Assembly: GCA_051418075.1 (NCBI GenBank)
Contig: JBPRGG010000010.1
Location: 1-64,000, forward strand
Reading direction: 5' to 3'
Source: JBPRGG01 sp051418075
GTDB lineage: Bacteria; Bacteroidota; Bacteroidia; Cytophagales; Cyclobacteriaceae
Length of the DNA stretch: 64,000 nucleotides
Position numbers and translations under genes: made by a program. Positions 35,829 through 45,152 of this stretch are shown here, piece by piece (positions within the stretch are counted from its first letter, which is position 1; every line of letters begins with the position of its first letter). A model generated the notes under the pieces. It did no database searches. It had not been told where the DNA came from and saw nothing but the letters and a program-made list of their open reading frames with translations.

Positions 35829-37292
35829 ATGGTAAAAAGAAGTGCGATAAATATGAACAGGAATTTAATGATTATTTTAAGTTGTTTTTTCCTCTATACC
35901 TGTAAGCCAGCCAATGATGATGAAAAAGATCTCCCCAATGTCCTGTTTATTCTGGTAGATGACCTGGGTTACAAAGACCTGGGTATCTATGGCAGTACAT
36001 TTTACGATACCCCCAATCTCGACTCCTTGGCGGGGGTAAGTACCAGATTTACCAATGCATATGCGGCCTCTCCGGTTTGTTCGCCCACACGGGCTGCAAT
36101 AATGACGGGTAAAGACCCGGTTCGGGTAAATATTACCGATTGGATTCCGGGCCTGCCAATAGAAAAGGTGGAAAATCCCAAACTAACCCCGCCGGAAGAT
36201 ATTCATAACCTGCCATTAAGTGAAAAAACTATGGCAGAAGTATTCAGGGAAAAGGGTTATAAAACATTTTTTGCGGGTAAATGGCACCTGGGTGAAACAG
36301 CCGAATTCTGGCCGGAACAGCAAGGTTTTGACATTAATAAGGGTGGACATCATAAGGGTTCTCCTCCCGGTGGATACTATGCGCCTTATGAAAACCCTCG
36401 CCTGGAAAACGGGCCTGAGGGCGAATACCTTACTGACCGGCTGGTAGATGAGTCCATTCAGTTCATAGAAAATTATCAGGACAGTGCTTTCTTTTTATAC
36501 CTGGCTTTTTATACTGTACACACACCCATTCAGGGTTGCGATAAATATGATCAATTTTACCTGCAAAAGCAGCAACAATTGCCTGATCAGGGAGAAGTAG
36601 CAATATACCAAGATGGTAGATTGACCACCCGTATTAACCAATCTCAGGCAAAATATGCAGCCATGGTAAGGTCAATGGATGAAAATATAGGTCGATTGTT
36701 GGACAAGCTAAATGAATTGAATTTGTCAGATAATACCATCATTGTTTTTACTTCTGACAACGGCGGATTGACAACCCGAGGGAGTAATCCTGGTCCTACG
36801 GCTGTGTATCCATTAAGAGCGGGAAAGGGCTGGCTGTATGAAGGAGGCATTCGCATCCCATTGATCATAAAAACACCAGGTCAGCAAGCCCCTATAGTAT
36901 CGGAACAACCTGCAGTGAGCATGGACCTCTATCCGACAATTTTGGAATTAGCCGGGATACCACCCATACCGGAACAACATCAGGATGGGCTAAGTCTCCA
37001 GTCTGTTTTGCAAAATCCGTTACAAGTGGAAGAAAGAACCCTGGTTTGGCATTACCCCCATTACCATGGCACCACCTGGAAACCAGGTTCAGCCATCCGG
37101 CAGGGAGACTGGAAACTGATTACATTTTATGAAGAAGATAAGGTGGAACTATATAATCTGGCCAATGATCCGGGAGAAAAACTGAATCTGGCGGCAGAAT
37201 ATCCGGAAAAGCTGGCTCAATTGCAGAGCCTGATGCATGAATATATCAAGCAAAGAAATGGGCAGTATCCTCAACGAGTGGTGAGCAGGTAG
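35829..37292 (+). CDS. S1-family sulfatase lipoprotein
   Basis: 487 residues; the better start may be the Met at 35853. Lipobox LYTC (Cys25). The sulfatase core has the paired Asp in LVDDLGYKD (44-45), the formylglycine motif CSPTR at Cys84, the DNGG calcium block (about 310) and a C-terminal LYNLANDPGEKLNLA segment. Cys84 must be converted to formylglycine by a maturase encoded elsewhere. It lies upstream of, and in the same direction as, locus 2 but separated from it by ~520 bases and the sigma factor, so it probably has its own transcript. Confidence 0.93.
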   Translation: MVKRSAINMNRNLMIILSCFFLYTCKPANDDEKDLPNVLFILVDDLGYKDLGIYGSTFYDTPNLDSLAGVSTRFTNAYAASPVCSPTRAAIMTGKDPVRVNITDWIPGLPIEKVENPKLTPPEDIHNLPLSEKTMAEVFREKGYKTFFAGKWHLGETAEFWPEQQGFDINKGGHHKGSPPGGYYAPYENPRLENGPEGEYLTDRLVDESIQFIENYQDSAFFLYLAFYTVHTPIQGCDKYDQFYLQKQQQLPDQGEVAIYQDGRLTTRINQSQAKYAAMVRSMDENIGRLLDKLNELNLSDNTIIVFTSDNGGLTTRGSNPGPTAVYPLRAGKGWLYEGGIRIPLIIKTPGQQAPIVSEQPAVSMDLYPTILELAGIPPIPEQHQDGLSLQSVLQNPLQVEERTLVWHYPHYHGTTWKPGSAIRQGDWKLITFYEEDKVELYNLANDPGEKLNLAAEYPEKLAQLQSLMHEYIKQRNGQYPQRVVSR

Positions 37293-37787
37293 TTTTTTTA
37301 TGAAAAGAGGATTCAAGGGTGGCTGGTATCAGCATTTAATAAGCAGAAATCTACTTGTTGACAGGCATTCTCTGACTTTCAGCAGTTTCATAAGATTTTC
37401 AGCAGGATCACAACCCGGTTTATATTGGTCACCTGCCGGGAACGATTACTTGTTCCAGGAATGTGGTTAAGCCGGCCAGAATTTAATTACTTTTCTTCCC
37501 GCAATTCTTTACACCTACAAGCTAAAGATGCCAACCAGATCAAAAACACAGAATACATACCGGGTCTAATAAAGGAGTTTCTGCCTCATCTGCAGCCCAG
37601 GATAGCCAACCGTTTTCAGTTACGATTTTCTTTAAACAAACGGGTTCTGAAATGGACGATAAAAATGATTGCCTGGAAACCATTTATTTTTAAACCCCAA
37701 GCCTTCCCTTATGCATTGTTATTAGGCTTTGACCGTACTTAATTGCCAATATTCCACAATACGCCTCATTATTTATCAAATAATTTG
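37293..37787. other. Intergenic region with no recognised gene
   Basis: Short open frames exist in this 495-base stretch but none shows family-like blocks; one 105-codon frame (37425-37742) has an odd basic composition and is not supported. No hairpin was seen after the sulfatase stop codon. Confidence 0.45.
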
Positions 37788-37795
37788 TAAATTTG
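37788..37795 (+). promoter_or_regulatory. Promoter box candidate before the locus 2 sigma gene
   Basis: TAAATTTG matches the TAnnTTTG box and lies 18 bases upstream of the sigma start codon, but no TTG is found 19 bases before it. The call is weak. Confidence 0.3.
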
Positions 37796-37812
37796 AATAA
37801 TATCCGTAATCT

Positions 37813-38436
37813 ATGCAATTATCAAAAAAGACTCCGGTAAAGGCTATCAATGATTCTTGTTCTTTCCGACAATGGTTTGAAGAGGTTTATACCGGACATT
37901 TTGAAAGGATGTACAGATATGCATTTTCTATTACTAAATCCAAAGATCTGGCTGAAGATGTGGTGGAAGAAGTTTTCCTGAATATTTGGGAAAAAAAAGA
38001 TGGCAACCGCCGGATCAGAGATGTAGAAAAATACCTTTATGTATCGGTTAAGCACGCAGCGCTGCGGGTAGTTTTAAAGAATCCCCATCAGTTTTTATAT
38101 AGCGATTACCAGGAAGCAGTACAGGTGGCTGATCAAATTGATCCGGAATCTATTCTGTTAGGAAATGAACTACAGCAGATCATTGATCAATCCATTGCAT
38201 CACTTCCCCCACATTGTGGTTTAGTTTATGATCTGATCAGAAATAAAGGCAAATCCTATCAGGATGTAGCAGATGAATTAGGCATTTCAAAAAAAACCCT
38301 GGAAGGACACATCAGTAAAGCACTGGCCTCGATTCGTAAGGCATTGAACCAATATTTCCAGGAAAACCAAACCAGTACCAAATGGATATCCGGATCGGCT
38401 TTAATACTACTTATAATATTATTTTCCATTTTTTAA
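37813..38436 (+). CDS. ECF sigma factor of locus 2 with a hydrophobic C-terminal tail
   Basis: 207 residues. Region 2 (about 20-90; KSKDLAEDVVEEVFLNIWEKK) and region 4 (about 125-180; LPPHCGLVYDLIRNKGKSYQDVADELGISKKTLEGHISKAL spread over the helices). The C-terminal 18 residues (KWISGSALILLIILFSIF) form a membrane-inserting tail, so the protein may be tethered to the inner membrane beside its FecR partner. It is the first gene of locus 2; the FecR gene starts 141 bases downstream. Confidence 0.92.
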   Translation: MQLSKKTPVKAINDSCSFRQWFEEVYTGHFERMYRYAFSITKSKDLAEDVVEEVFLNIWEKKDGNRRIRDVEKYLYVSVKHAALRVVLKNPHQFLYSDYQEAVQVADQIDPESILLGNELQQIIDQSIASLPPHCGLVYDLIRNKGKSYQDVADELGISKKTLEGHISKALASIRKALNQYFQENQTSTKWISGSALILLIILFSIF

Positions 38437-38577
38437 TTTAGCAATTATTTGCTTATCTTATTGGTGTATTTGCAATGATTCAACTCTTAAAATAAATTTA
38501 TTATAAATATATCTGCTTCCGTAAGGGTTACTTCAGTTTTTTTACTCCTTAAAATGTACAGCTTAAAATGATGCTGA

Positions 38578-39573
38578 ATGGAAGAAATAATCATTAAATA
38601 CCTTAACCAGAATCTGCTGCCAGAGGAAGAATTGAGGCTAAAAGCCTGGTTAAAGGAAGACAAAAACAACCGGCAGGTATTTGAACATATCGTGGCCAAC
38701 TGGCATATAAAACAAACTGAAATTCAGGCAAGTCAACATAACATTTATCAGAGAATTATCCAAACACCAATACAGGATCAAATTGATCATATTGGTGATG
38801 TCCGGGGACAGGTCTGGAAAACCTGGATCAAAGTAGCAGCAATATTGTTGATCGCCATCACCACCAGTCTTGTCATTTTTGATTTACAACAAATGGATCA
38901 GAAAACTGAATTACAGGAGATTACCAGGGTAGAAAAAAAAGCCCTGCCAGGTCAGAAATTATCCTTTACCTTGCCAGATGGCTCAGTGGTAAAACTTAAT
39001 TCCGATAGCCGGCTAATGGCCCCGCAACAATTTACCAACAAGTCCCGGCAGGTCTTTTTAGAGGGGGAAGCGTTTTTCGAAGTTACTGAAGATGCTTCCC
39101 GCCCTTTTGTGGTTACAACTGATGATTTTAAGGTAAAGGTATTGGGGACTTCTTTCAATATACGTTCTTACCAGGAAGAAGAAAACAGTTCGGTAGCTGT
39201 AGTTTCTGGTAAGGTGATGGTTTCCAATTCTACCACTGATCAAAAGACTCAGGAGGAAGTGCTTACCAGGAATCAAATGCTGGTTTATTCCTTTAATGAT
39301 CAATCTTGGAAAAAGCACATAGGTTATGATCATGATCTGATATTAGGCTGGAGAGATCAAAAATTAATATTTAAAAATGATCGTATCTCCACCATTCTGA
39401 ATGTTTTATCAAGGTGGTATGGGAAAGAATTTAAGGTTAATGCCGCGATTGACCCAGATCGGGAATATACGGCCAGATTCAGTAATCCTACTTTGAAAGA
39501 GGTAATGGAAAGTTTGTCTTACAATTATCAATTTAACTATGAAATCGAGGCAGAAAATGTAATAATTAAATAA
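38578..39573 (+). CDS. FecR-family anti-sigma factor of locus 2
   Basis: 331 residues: a cytoplasmic N-terminal part (1-82), one membrane span (about 83-101), a periplasmic FecR domain (~120-240, with LPDGSVVKLNSDS and LEGEAFFEV) and a C-terminal DUF4974-like module (~265-330). It should pair with the upstream ECF sigma factor and respond to the SusC STN domain encoded downstream. Its stop codon is followed within 3 bases by the left arm of a perfect hairpin. Confidence 0.95.
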   Translation: MEEIIIKYLNQNLLPEEELRLKAWLKEDKNNRQVFEHIVANWHIKQTEIQASQHNIYQRIIQTPIQDQIDHIGDVRGQVWKTWIKVAAILLIAITTSLVIFDLQQMDQKTELQEITRVEKKALPGQKLSFTLPDGSVVKLNSDSRLMAPQQFTNKSRQVFLEGEAFFEVTEDASRPFVVTTDDFKVKVLGTSFNIRSYQEEENSSVAVVSGKVMVSNSTTDQKTQEEVLTRNQMLVYSFNDQSWKKHIGYDHDLILGWRDQKLIFKNDRISTILNVLSRWYGKEFKVNAAIDPDREYTARFSNPTLKEVMESLSYNYQFNYEIEAENVIIK

Positions 39574-39575
39574 TG

Positions 39576-39615
39576 CAAAAGCTGAGCGGGCTTTGGGGAA
39601 AGTGCTCAGCTTTTG
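39576..39615 (+). terminator. Perfect 12-base hairpin between fecR-like and susC-like genes of locus 2
   Basis: CAAAAGCTGAGC (39576-39587) is the exact inverted complement of GCTCAGCTTTTG (39604-39615), with a 16-base loop. It is placed between the FecR stop codon and the SusC start chosen at 39651. It is probably a terminator or attenuator that limits read-through from the regulator genes. It also argues against the longer SusC frame beginning at 39573, whose first codons would span the stem. Confidence 0.8.
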
Positions 39616-39650
39616 GGGTAAACAGTTTCAATTTTAAAATCAAAACTACT

Positions 39651-42600
39651 ATGAAAGTAAAGTTACGAAAAATTCTATTATGTATGTCGAAGCTTTTAAT
39701 TTATGCATTGGCATTAACCAGTTCGTTTACTTTTGCTTTGGCCGCCAGGGTAGAGGCCCAGCAGCAGGAGTTAAGCCAGATCAGGATCAGCATTACCCAG
39801 GGAAAAAAGGACCTGTTGCAATCTTTGGCTGAAATCGAGCGCAATAGTGCATTTAGTTTTGCCTATACCACCAAAGAACTAAAGCACAAAGTGGTTAACA
39901 TTTCCAAATCCTACTGGCGCATGGATGAATTGCTCAAGGAGATCTCTATGCAAACAGATCTGTCATTCAAGCGGGTAAATGAAACCATCACTGTGCGTGA
40001 AAAAGATGAGAAAGAAAGTCTGCCTCCTCTGATCGACAAAATTATACAAACCCGTAATATTACCGGTAAAGTGACATCCTATGAAGACGGAGAAGGGCTT
40101 CCTGGTGTAAATGTGATCGAAAAAGGAACCAGCAATGGTACTGTTACCGATGTTCAGGGTTCGTATTCCCTGGAAATTGCTGAAGGGGCTGTTTTGGTGT
40201 TTAGTTCGGTAGGTTATACTACTGAAGAAGTGGAAGTGGGAAATCGGTCAGTAATTAATTTGACCATGAACCAGGATATTCAGCAGTTACAGGAACTGGT
40301 GGTGGTAGGCTATGGTAGCCAGAAAAAGAGTGATATTACAGGGTCTGTGGTATCTTTTGACCCTGAGATCCTGGAGGACCGACCACAAACCAATTTAATT
40401 CAGGCCTTGCAGGGTAATGTGGCTGGGGTAAGTATTACCACTGCCAATTCATCTGCAGAAGATAACGCAAACATCGTAATCCGCGGCCAGAATTCAATTA
40501 CAGCAGGTAATCAGCCTTTGATTATTCTGGATGGTGTTCCTTTTAATGGATCTTTTTCTGAAATCAATCCCAATGATGTGCAAAGTATGGAGATACTTAA
40601 GGATGCCTCTTCTACCGCAATTTATGGTTCCAGAGGCGCTAATGGGGTCATCCTGATCACCACCAGGCAAGGGGAAGAAGGGAAGTTAAAGATCTCCTAC
40701 AATGGATTGTATAGTTTTGATGATATCGCCAACCGTCCTGATATGCAGAATGCCAGTCAGTATTGGAATGATAAGTTTGAAAGAAATGTGGTCAATGTAC
40801 TTTCCCAACCCAGTAACATTGAAAGTATACGTGACCGACTGGATGAGGTATTTTTGGGTGAAGACACTGAGTTAGAAGCCTTTATGATGGGTTATCCCGG
40901 GCAAAACTGGGATGATTTTGTGGACGGGGTATTGGCTAATTATCCGGACCAGGTACGGGACCGGCAAACGTTGTTGCAATTAGCCCGGGACTTTCGTTAT
41001 CCAACCGGGGGGAGAAATACAGATTGGGTGGATTTAGCTACCAGAACCGGACACAGACAACAACACAACCTGTCTTTTTCCGGTGGTAGTGAAGACACTA
41101 AATATTTTATCTCAGGAATATACACTAATAACCAGGGGATTGCCAGGGGAGATAAATTTGAAAGAATCAATTTCCGGGTAAATCTGGACCAGAAAATATT
41201 GAACGGACTGAATTATGGCACCAATACCCAGGTGGGATTTTATGACCGCAGTGGCATAAAAGCTACCTGGGGAGGTATAAACACCAACGGCGCTTTCTTA
41301 CTAAGTCCCTTATACAATCCTTATAATTCGGATGGATCCATAGACCTTTTTCCTATTTCAGAAGATACGCAGATACAAAATCCCCTGGAGCCATTATTAT
41401 TTGATAATGAGGATAAAGAAACCAGAATTCTCACTAACCACTACTTGAATTGGGAAGTGCCGGGTATCAAAGGACTTTCCTATAAATTAAATACTGGATT
41501 CAGTTGGAATTTCGCTGATGAAAAAACCTATAAAGGCCTGAACACTGTTGAGGGGAGAATTGATGATGGTAATTTGTCTTTGAGTAATAGAAAAAGCAAT
41601 TCCTGGCTGGTGGAGAATATTTTAAGCTATACCAAAAACTTTGGGAAGCATTCCATTTTTTTAACGGCGTTATATAGTGCCCAGGAAAATCAAAATGAAA
41701 GAAATATTTTAAATGGCAGAGGTTTTCCCAATGATGTGATGAAATATTATCAACCCTCTCAGGCTGATGTATTAGAGGCAGATGCCTTTTTTAGTAGAAG
41801 GGCCTATATTTCCCAAATGCTCAGAGCCAATTATTCCTTTAGTGACCGGTATTTATTGACAGCTACCGTGAGACGGGACGGATATTCTGCTTTTGGTGCT
41901 GATACAAAATTTGGGGTATTCCCATCCATTGCTATCGGATGGAATATGTCTAATGAAAATTTCATGCAAAACCTGGACTTCATAGATCAGTTTAAATTGA
42001 GATTGTCTTATGGTGAAAATGGCAACGAAGCCATAAGCGCTTATGCATCATTACCCCGACTGACTTCATTGGATTATATTGATCAGAATCAAACGCCCCT
42101 GTTTGGCTTTTTCCCGGAAGCATTATCCAATCCCGGCCTAAGTTGGGAAACCACCAAATCAGTTAATCTGGGTTTTGATTATTCCCTTTTTAATGGCCGC
42201 ATCAGTGGTAGCCTGGATGCTTACAGCTCCCGAACTTTTGACCTTTTACTGACTGAAACCATTTCTGCGGTCAATGGCACTACTTCTATCATCAGGAATA
42301 TTGGAGAGACCAGGAACAGAGGTTTGGAGTTTATGGTTTCAGCCGTCAATATTGATAGTAAGGATTTCTCCTGGAAGACAGATTTTAATTTTAGTACCTA
42401 TCGACCAGAAATTGTACATGTGGGATTAAGAAATGAAAATGGAGAATATATAGATGATATTGCCAGTGAATGGTTTATTGGGAATCCGGTGAATGTTAAT
42501 TTTGACTATGCCCTGGATAGAATTCTGCAAAAGGAAGATTTCATCCTGAATGCTAATGGCGAATATGAATTGGACGAAAATAACAATTACCAGTTAAAGC

Positions 42601-43178
42601 CCGAAGTGGCAGACCAGATTGTTCTGGTTACCAATACTGCCAGACCAGGCCAGCCTATTATAAAAGATGTAAATGGTGATGGGGCAATTACCGGTTCGGA
42701 AGATAAAGTGATCCATGGTAATCGTACTCCGGATTTTTTGGCCGGTATGACCAACACTTTGAGGTACAAAAATCTGACATTCACCTTTTTTCTGAATGGT
42801 GTATGGGGTGTTAACAAGGTCAACGATTTGATCAATAATAAAGCAGTGGGGCCAAAAAGAAAGCTGAACCTTGATTATTGGTCTCCGGAAAATCCCACCA
42901 ATGAACTGCCGGGATTGAATGCGGGAAGTTTGTACAATGTTAATAATTTCGCTCCTTATTTTGATGCTAATTTCATCAGGGTACAGGATGTTACACTGAT
43001 GTATAATTTTCCTGTAGAGAAAATGACTGGCCTGCCTTTCACTAATTTACAGGCTTATCTTAATGTAAAAAATGCCCATACTTTTACCTCATGGCAAGGT
43101 TTGGATCCTGAGTACGATACCCAATCTGATGTGCCCCGAGCCAGGAGTTTTATTTTAGGTCTGAGAATGTCATTATAA
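39651..43178 (+). CDS. SusC/RagA-type TonB-linked outer membrane transporter of locus 2
   Basis: 1175 residues from the ATG at 39651, chosen because the signal peptide (KVKLRKILLCMSKLLIYAL, cleaved near VEA|QQQ) starts there and the preceding 78 bases hold a hairpin. STN domain at ~40-125, carboxypeptidase-regulatory-like domain at ~140-225, TonB box with LQELVVVGYGSQ, plug to ~345, then the barrel ending ILGLRMSL. The STN domain couples it to the upstream FecR and sigma factor. The imported substrate is presumably the sulfated oligosaccharide processed by the enzymes encoded downstream. Confidence 0.95.
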   Translation: MKVKLRKILLCMSKLLIYALALTSSFTFALAARVEAQQQELSQIRISITQGKKDLLQSLAEIERNSAFSFAYTTKELKHKVVNISKSYWRMDELLKEISMQTDLSFKRVNETITVREKDEKESLPPLIDKIIQTRNITGKVTSYEDGEGLPGVNVIEKGTSNGTVTDVQGSYSLEIAEGAVLVFSSVGYTTEEVEVGNRSVINLTMNQDIQQLQELVVVGYGSQKKSDITGSVVSFDPEILEDRPQTNLIQALQGNVAGVSITTANSSAEDNANIVIRGQNSITAGNQPLIILDGVPFNGSFSEINPNDVQSMEILKDASSTAIYGSRGANGVILITTRQGEEGKLKISYNGLYSFDDIANRPDMQNASQYWNDKFERNVVNVLSQPSNIESIRDRLDEVFLGEDTELEAFMMGYPGQNWDDFVDGVLANYPDQVRDRQTLLQLARDFRYPTGGRNTDWVDLATRTGHRQQHNLSFSGGSEDTKYFISGIYTNNQGIARGDKFERINFRVNLDQKILNGLNYGTNTQVGFYDRSGIKATWGGINTNGAFLLSPLYNPYNSDGSIDLFPISEDTQIQNPLEPLLFDNEDKETRILTNHYLNWEVPGIKGLSYKLNTGFSWNFADEKTYKGLNTVEGRIDDGNLSLSNRKSNSWLVENILSYTKNFGKHSIFLTALYSAQENQNERNILNGRGFPNDVMKYYQPSQADVLEADAFFSRRAYISQMLRANYSFSDRYLLTATVRRDGYSAFGADTKFGVFPSIAIGWNMSNENFMQNLDFIDQFKLRLSYGENGNEAISAYASLPRLTSLDYIDQNQTPLFGFFPEALSNPGLSWETTKSVNLGFDYSLFNGRISGSLDAYSSRTFDLLLTETISAVNGTTSIIRNIGETRNRGLEFMVSAVNIDSKDFSWKTDFNFSTYRPEIVHVGLRNENGEYIDDIASEWFIGNPVNVNFDYALDRILQKEDFILNANGEYELDENNNYQLKPEVADQIVLVTNTARPGQPIIKDVNGDGAITGSEDKVIHGNRTPDFLAGMTNTLRYKNLTFTFFLNGVWGVNKVNDLINNKAVGPKRKLNLDYWSPENPTNELPGLNAGSLYNVNNFAPYFDANFIRVQDVTLMYNFPVEKMTGLPFTNLQAYLNVKNAHTFTSWQGLDPEYDTQSDVPRARSFILGLRMSL

Positions 43179-43201
43179 TTTTAATTTAAAAGAAGACAAT
43201 C

Positions 43202-45076
43202 ATGAAAAAGCCATATATTATTTTAATCATATTCGTTACTAATTTATTGATCGTTTCCAGCTGCAACGAAGAGGAATTTTTACGCGAGCAACCACGGGAC
43301 AGTATTTTTGCTGATAACCTCTATACTTCCTATTCCGGATTTACTTCCGGTATGAATGCCTTGTATGCGCTCATGCGTCAAATGTACCTGAAAGGTGATA
43401 CCCGTACACGCGATCAGTTATGGGCCATGAATACAGATAATGTATCTACCCGGACCACTTCAATTAACCAATTTGTGGATATAGCTCCCGGCTGGAGAGA
43501 GATCGGGGAGGTTTATACCTGGCTTTACAAGGTGATCAATTCAGCCAATATGATTATTGATCGTGCCAACGGTCCTGTAGATTGGGAAGGATTATCCCAG
43601 GAAGAAGATGAATTTAATAAAAAAGCGATCATATCAGAAGCAAGAGTAGCCAGAGCCTGGGCCTATAGATTATTAATCTATGCTTTTGGACCGGTGCCAT
43701 TAAACACAGATGAAATTACAGGTACTACCTACAGCAATGCCTGGGAGCGTAACTCAATTGAACAGATTAAAGTGCAAATGGAAGAAGACCTACTTTATGC
43801 CTCAGAAAATTTACCCATTGATCGGAATAACGTAACCCGGGTTAGTGGGGCTGTAGCCAGGCATTATTTAGGAGAATTATATTTATCCATGGGGAAATTT
43901 CAGCAAGCTATTGACGTATTGAAACCCTTAGTGGAATCTTCAGCCTACCAGTTAGTCAAATCAAGGTTGGGACGTACTGCCGACAATCCTGACGGTAATT
44001 ATTTTACGGATATGGTAAGAAATCCATTTGATCAGGCTAATTCAGAAGTGATTTTTGTTTTGGCCAATGGTTTAGACTTACCCGGTTCTCAATTGGACGG
44101 GCTTTTAGATTCCTGGATTGGGGAATATCGCAAACATAAAAAAATCAAACAAAATGCCGAATGGTATGAACGATATGGTGGTTTTGGCAAAGCACGTTAC
44201 CTGATGACCCCCTGGGCTATGTTTGATGAAAGCACCTACAAGATCTATGATCAGCTGAAAAATCAAAAAAATCCCGATGATCCGCATATAATAGATAGCT
44301 GGCTATGGCAAAATAATGATGGAAGAGATCATTATTTGTTTGAAAGGAATGACATTAGAGGAGATGGTTCATCTATTCGACGATATTGGGTTTATGACTG
44401 GAATGGAAATGGCGTAACCACTGATCCTCCTACTTACACATTGGAGGAGACACTATTGAATAATGATGCTTCCTTGATGGATAAAAATAATGAAGGAGAC
44501 ACCATCTATGCCTTTTTTATATTCCGACCGGATGATTTGGGTAATCCTAACTGGCAGGATAAACACACTTATCTTTATTCAAGAAAGTGGGAAGTAGATG
44601 CCACTACTACCAATGATTTCAGTTCAAAAGATAGCTGGTTTTCAGTACCTCATATCAGATTGGCAGAAAGTTATTTATTATATGCCGAAGCCTTGCACAT
44701 GAATAATAATGATAATGAAGCCGCAGTTTGGATCAACAAAGTACGGGAAAGGGCCAATGCTTCTGCCATTGTTGCAGATCAGGTATCCATTGATTTTATT
44801 TTAGACGAGCGATCCAGAGAATTGATCGGCGAAGAGCAACGACGGATCAGTCTTCTGCGTACCGGTAAATACCTGGAAAGAGTCAGGAAGTATAATGCTT
44901 TTTCTAAAGATTATGTTCAGGATTATCATAAACTATATCCTTTTCCGGCGGAGGCCATTGATGCCAATAAAGATGCCAGGATGCCTCAGAATGAAGGGTA
45001 TGCCGGTGATGAGGTAAATACAATCAAAGTGGATTTTACCCCGGCCGGATATCCGGATGAAGGTAACAATCCCTGA
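43202..45076 (+). CDS. SusD/RagB-family outer membrane lipoprotein of locus 2
   Basis: 624 residues with a lipoprotein signal (IVSSC, Cys21). SusD-type blocks: VARAWAYRLLIYAFGPVPL near residue 150, YLGELYLSMGKFQQAIDVL near 225, HIRLAESYLLYAEALHM near 480 and NKVRERAN near 515. The family binds glycan at the surface and closes over the SusC barrel. It is 23 bases after the SusC gene. It is longer than the locus 1 SusD and probably recognises a different glycan. Confidence 0.95.
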   Translation: MKKPYIILIIFVTNLLIVSSCNEEEFLREQPRDSIFADNLYTSYSGFTSGMNALYALMRQMYLKGDTRTRDQLWAMNTDNVSTRTTSINQFVDIAPGWREIGEVYTWLYKVINSANMIIDRANGPVDWEGLSQEEDEFNKKAIISEARVARAWAYRLLIYAFGPVPLNTDEITGTTYSNAWERNSIEQIKVQMEEDLLYASENLPIDRNNVTRVSGAVARHYLGELYLSMGKFQQAIDVLKPLVESSAYQLVKSRLGRTADNPDGNYFTDMVRNPFDQANSEVIFVLANGLDLPGSQLDGLLDSWIGEYRKHKKIKQNAEWYERYGGFGKARYLMTPWAMFDESTYKIYDQLKNQKNPDDPHIIDSWLWQNNDGRDHYLFERNDIRGDGSSIRRYWVYDWNGNGVTTDPPTYTLEETLLNNDASLMDKNNEGDTIYAFFIFRPDDLGNPNWQDKHTYLYSRKWEVDATTTNDFSSKDSWFSVPHIRLAESYLLYAEALHMNNNDNEAAVWINKVRERANASAIVADQVSIDFILDERSRELIGEEQRRISLLRTGKYLERVRKYNAFSKDYVQDYHKLYPFPAEAIDANKDARMPQNEGYAGDEVNTIKVDFTPAGYPDEGNNP

Positions 45077-45152
45077 ATGATGTGACATGTACAGGTGATC
45101 AGGTCACTCTCCTGGACTGATCTGCCTGTCTTCTTAAGACTTTAAAAGCTAT

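Noticed and set aside
37425..37742. 105-codon ORF between the sulfatase and sigma genes
   Set aside because: Basic composition, no recognisable blocks and no coupling to neighbours; not supported as a gene.
39573..39650. Upstream ATG of the locus 2 SusC gene
   Set aside because: The leading 26 codons span a perfect hairpin, and the signal peptide begins at 39651.
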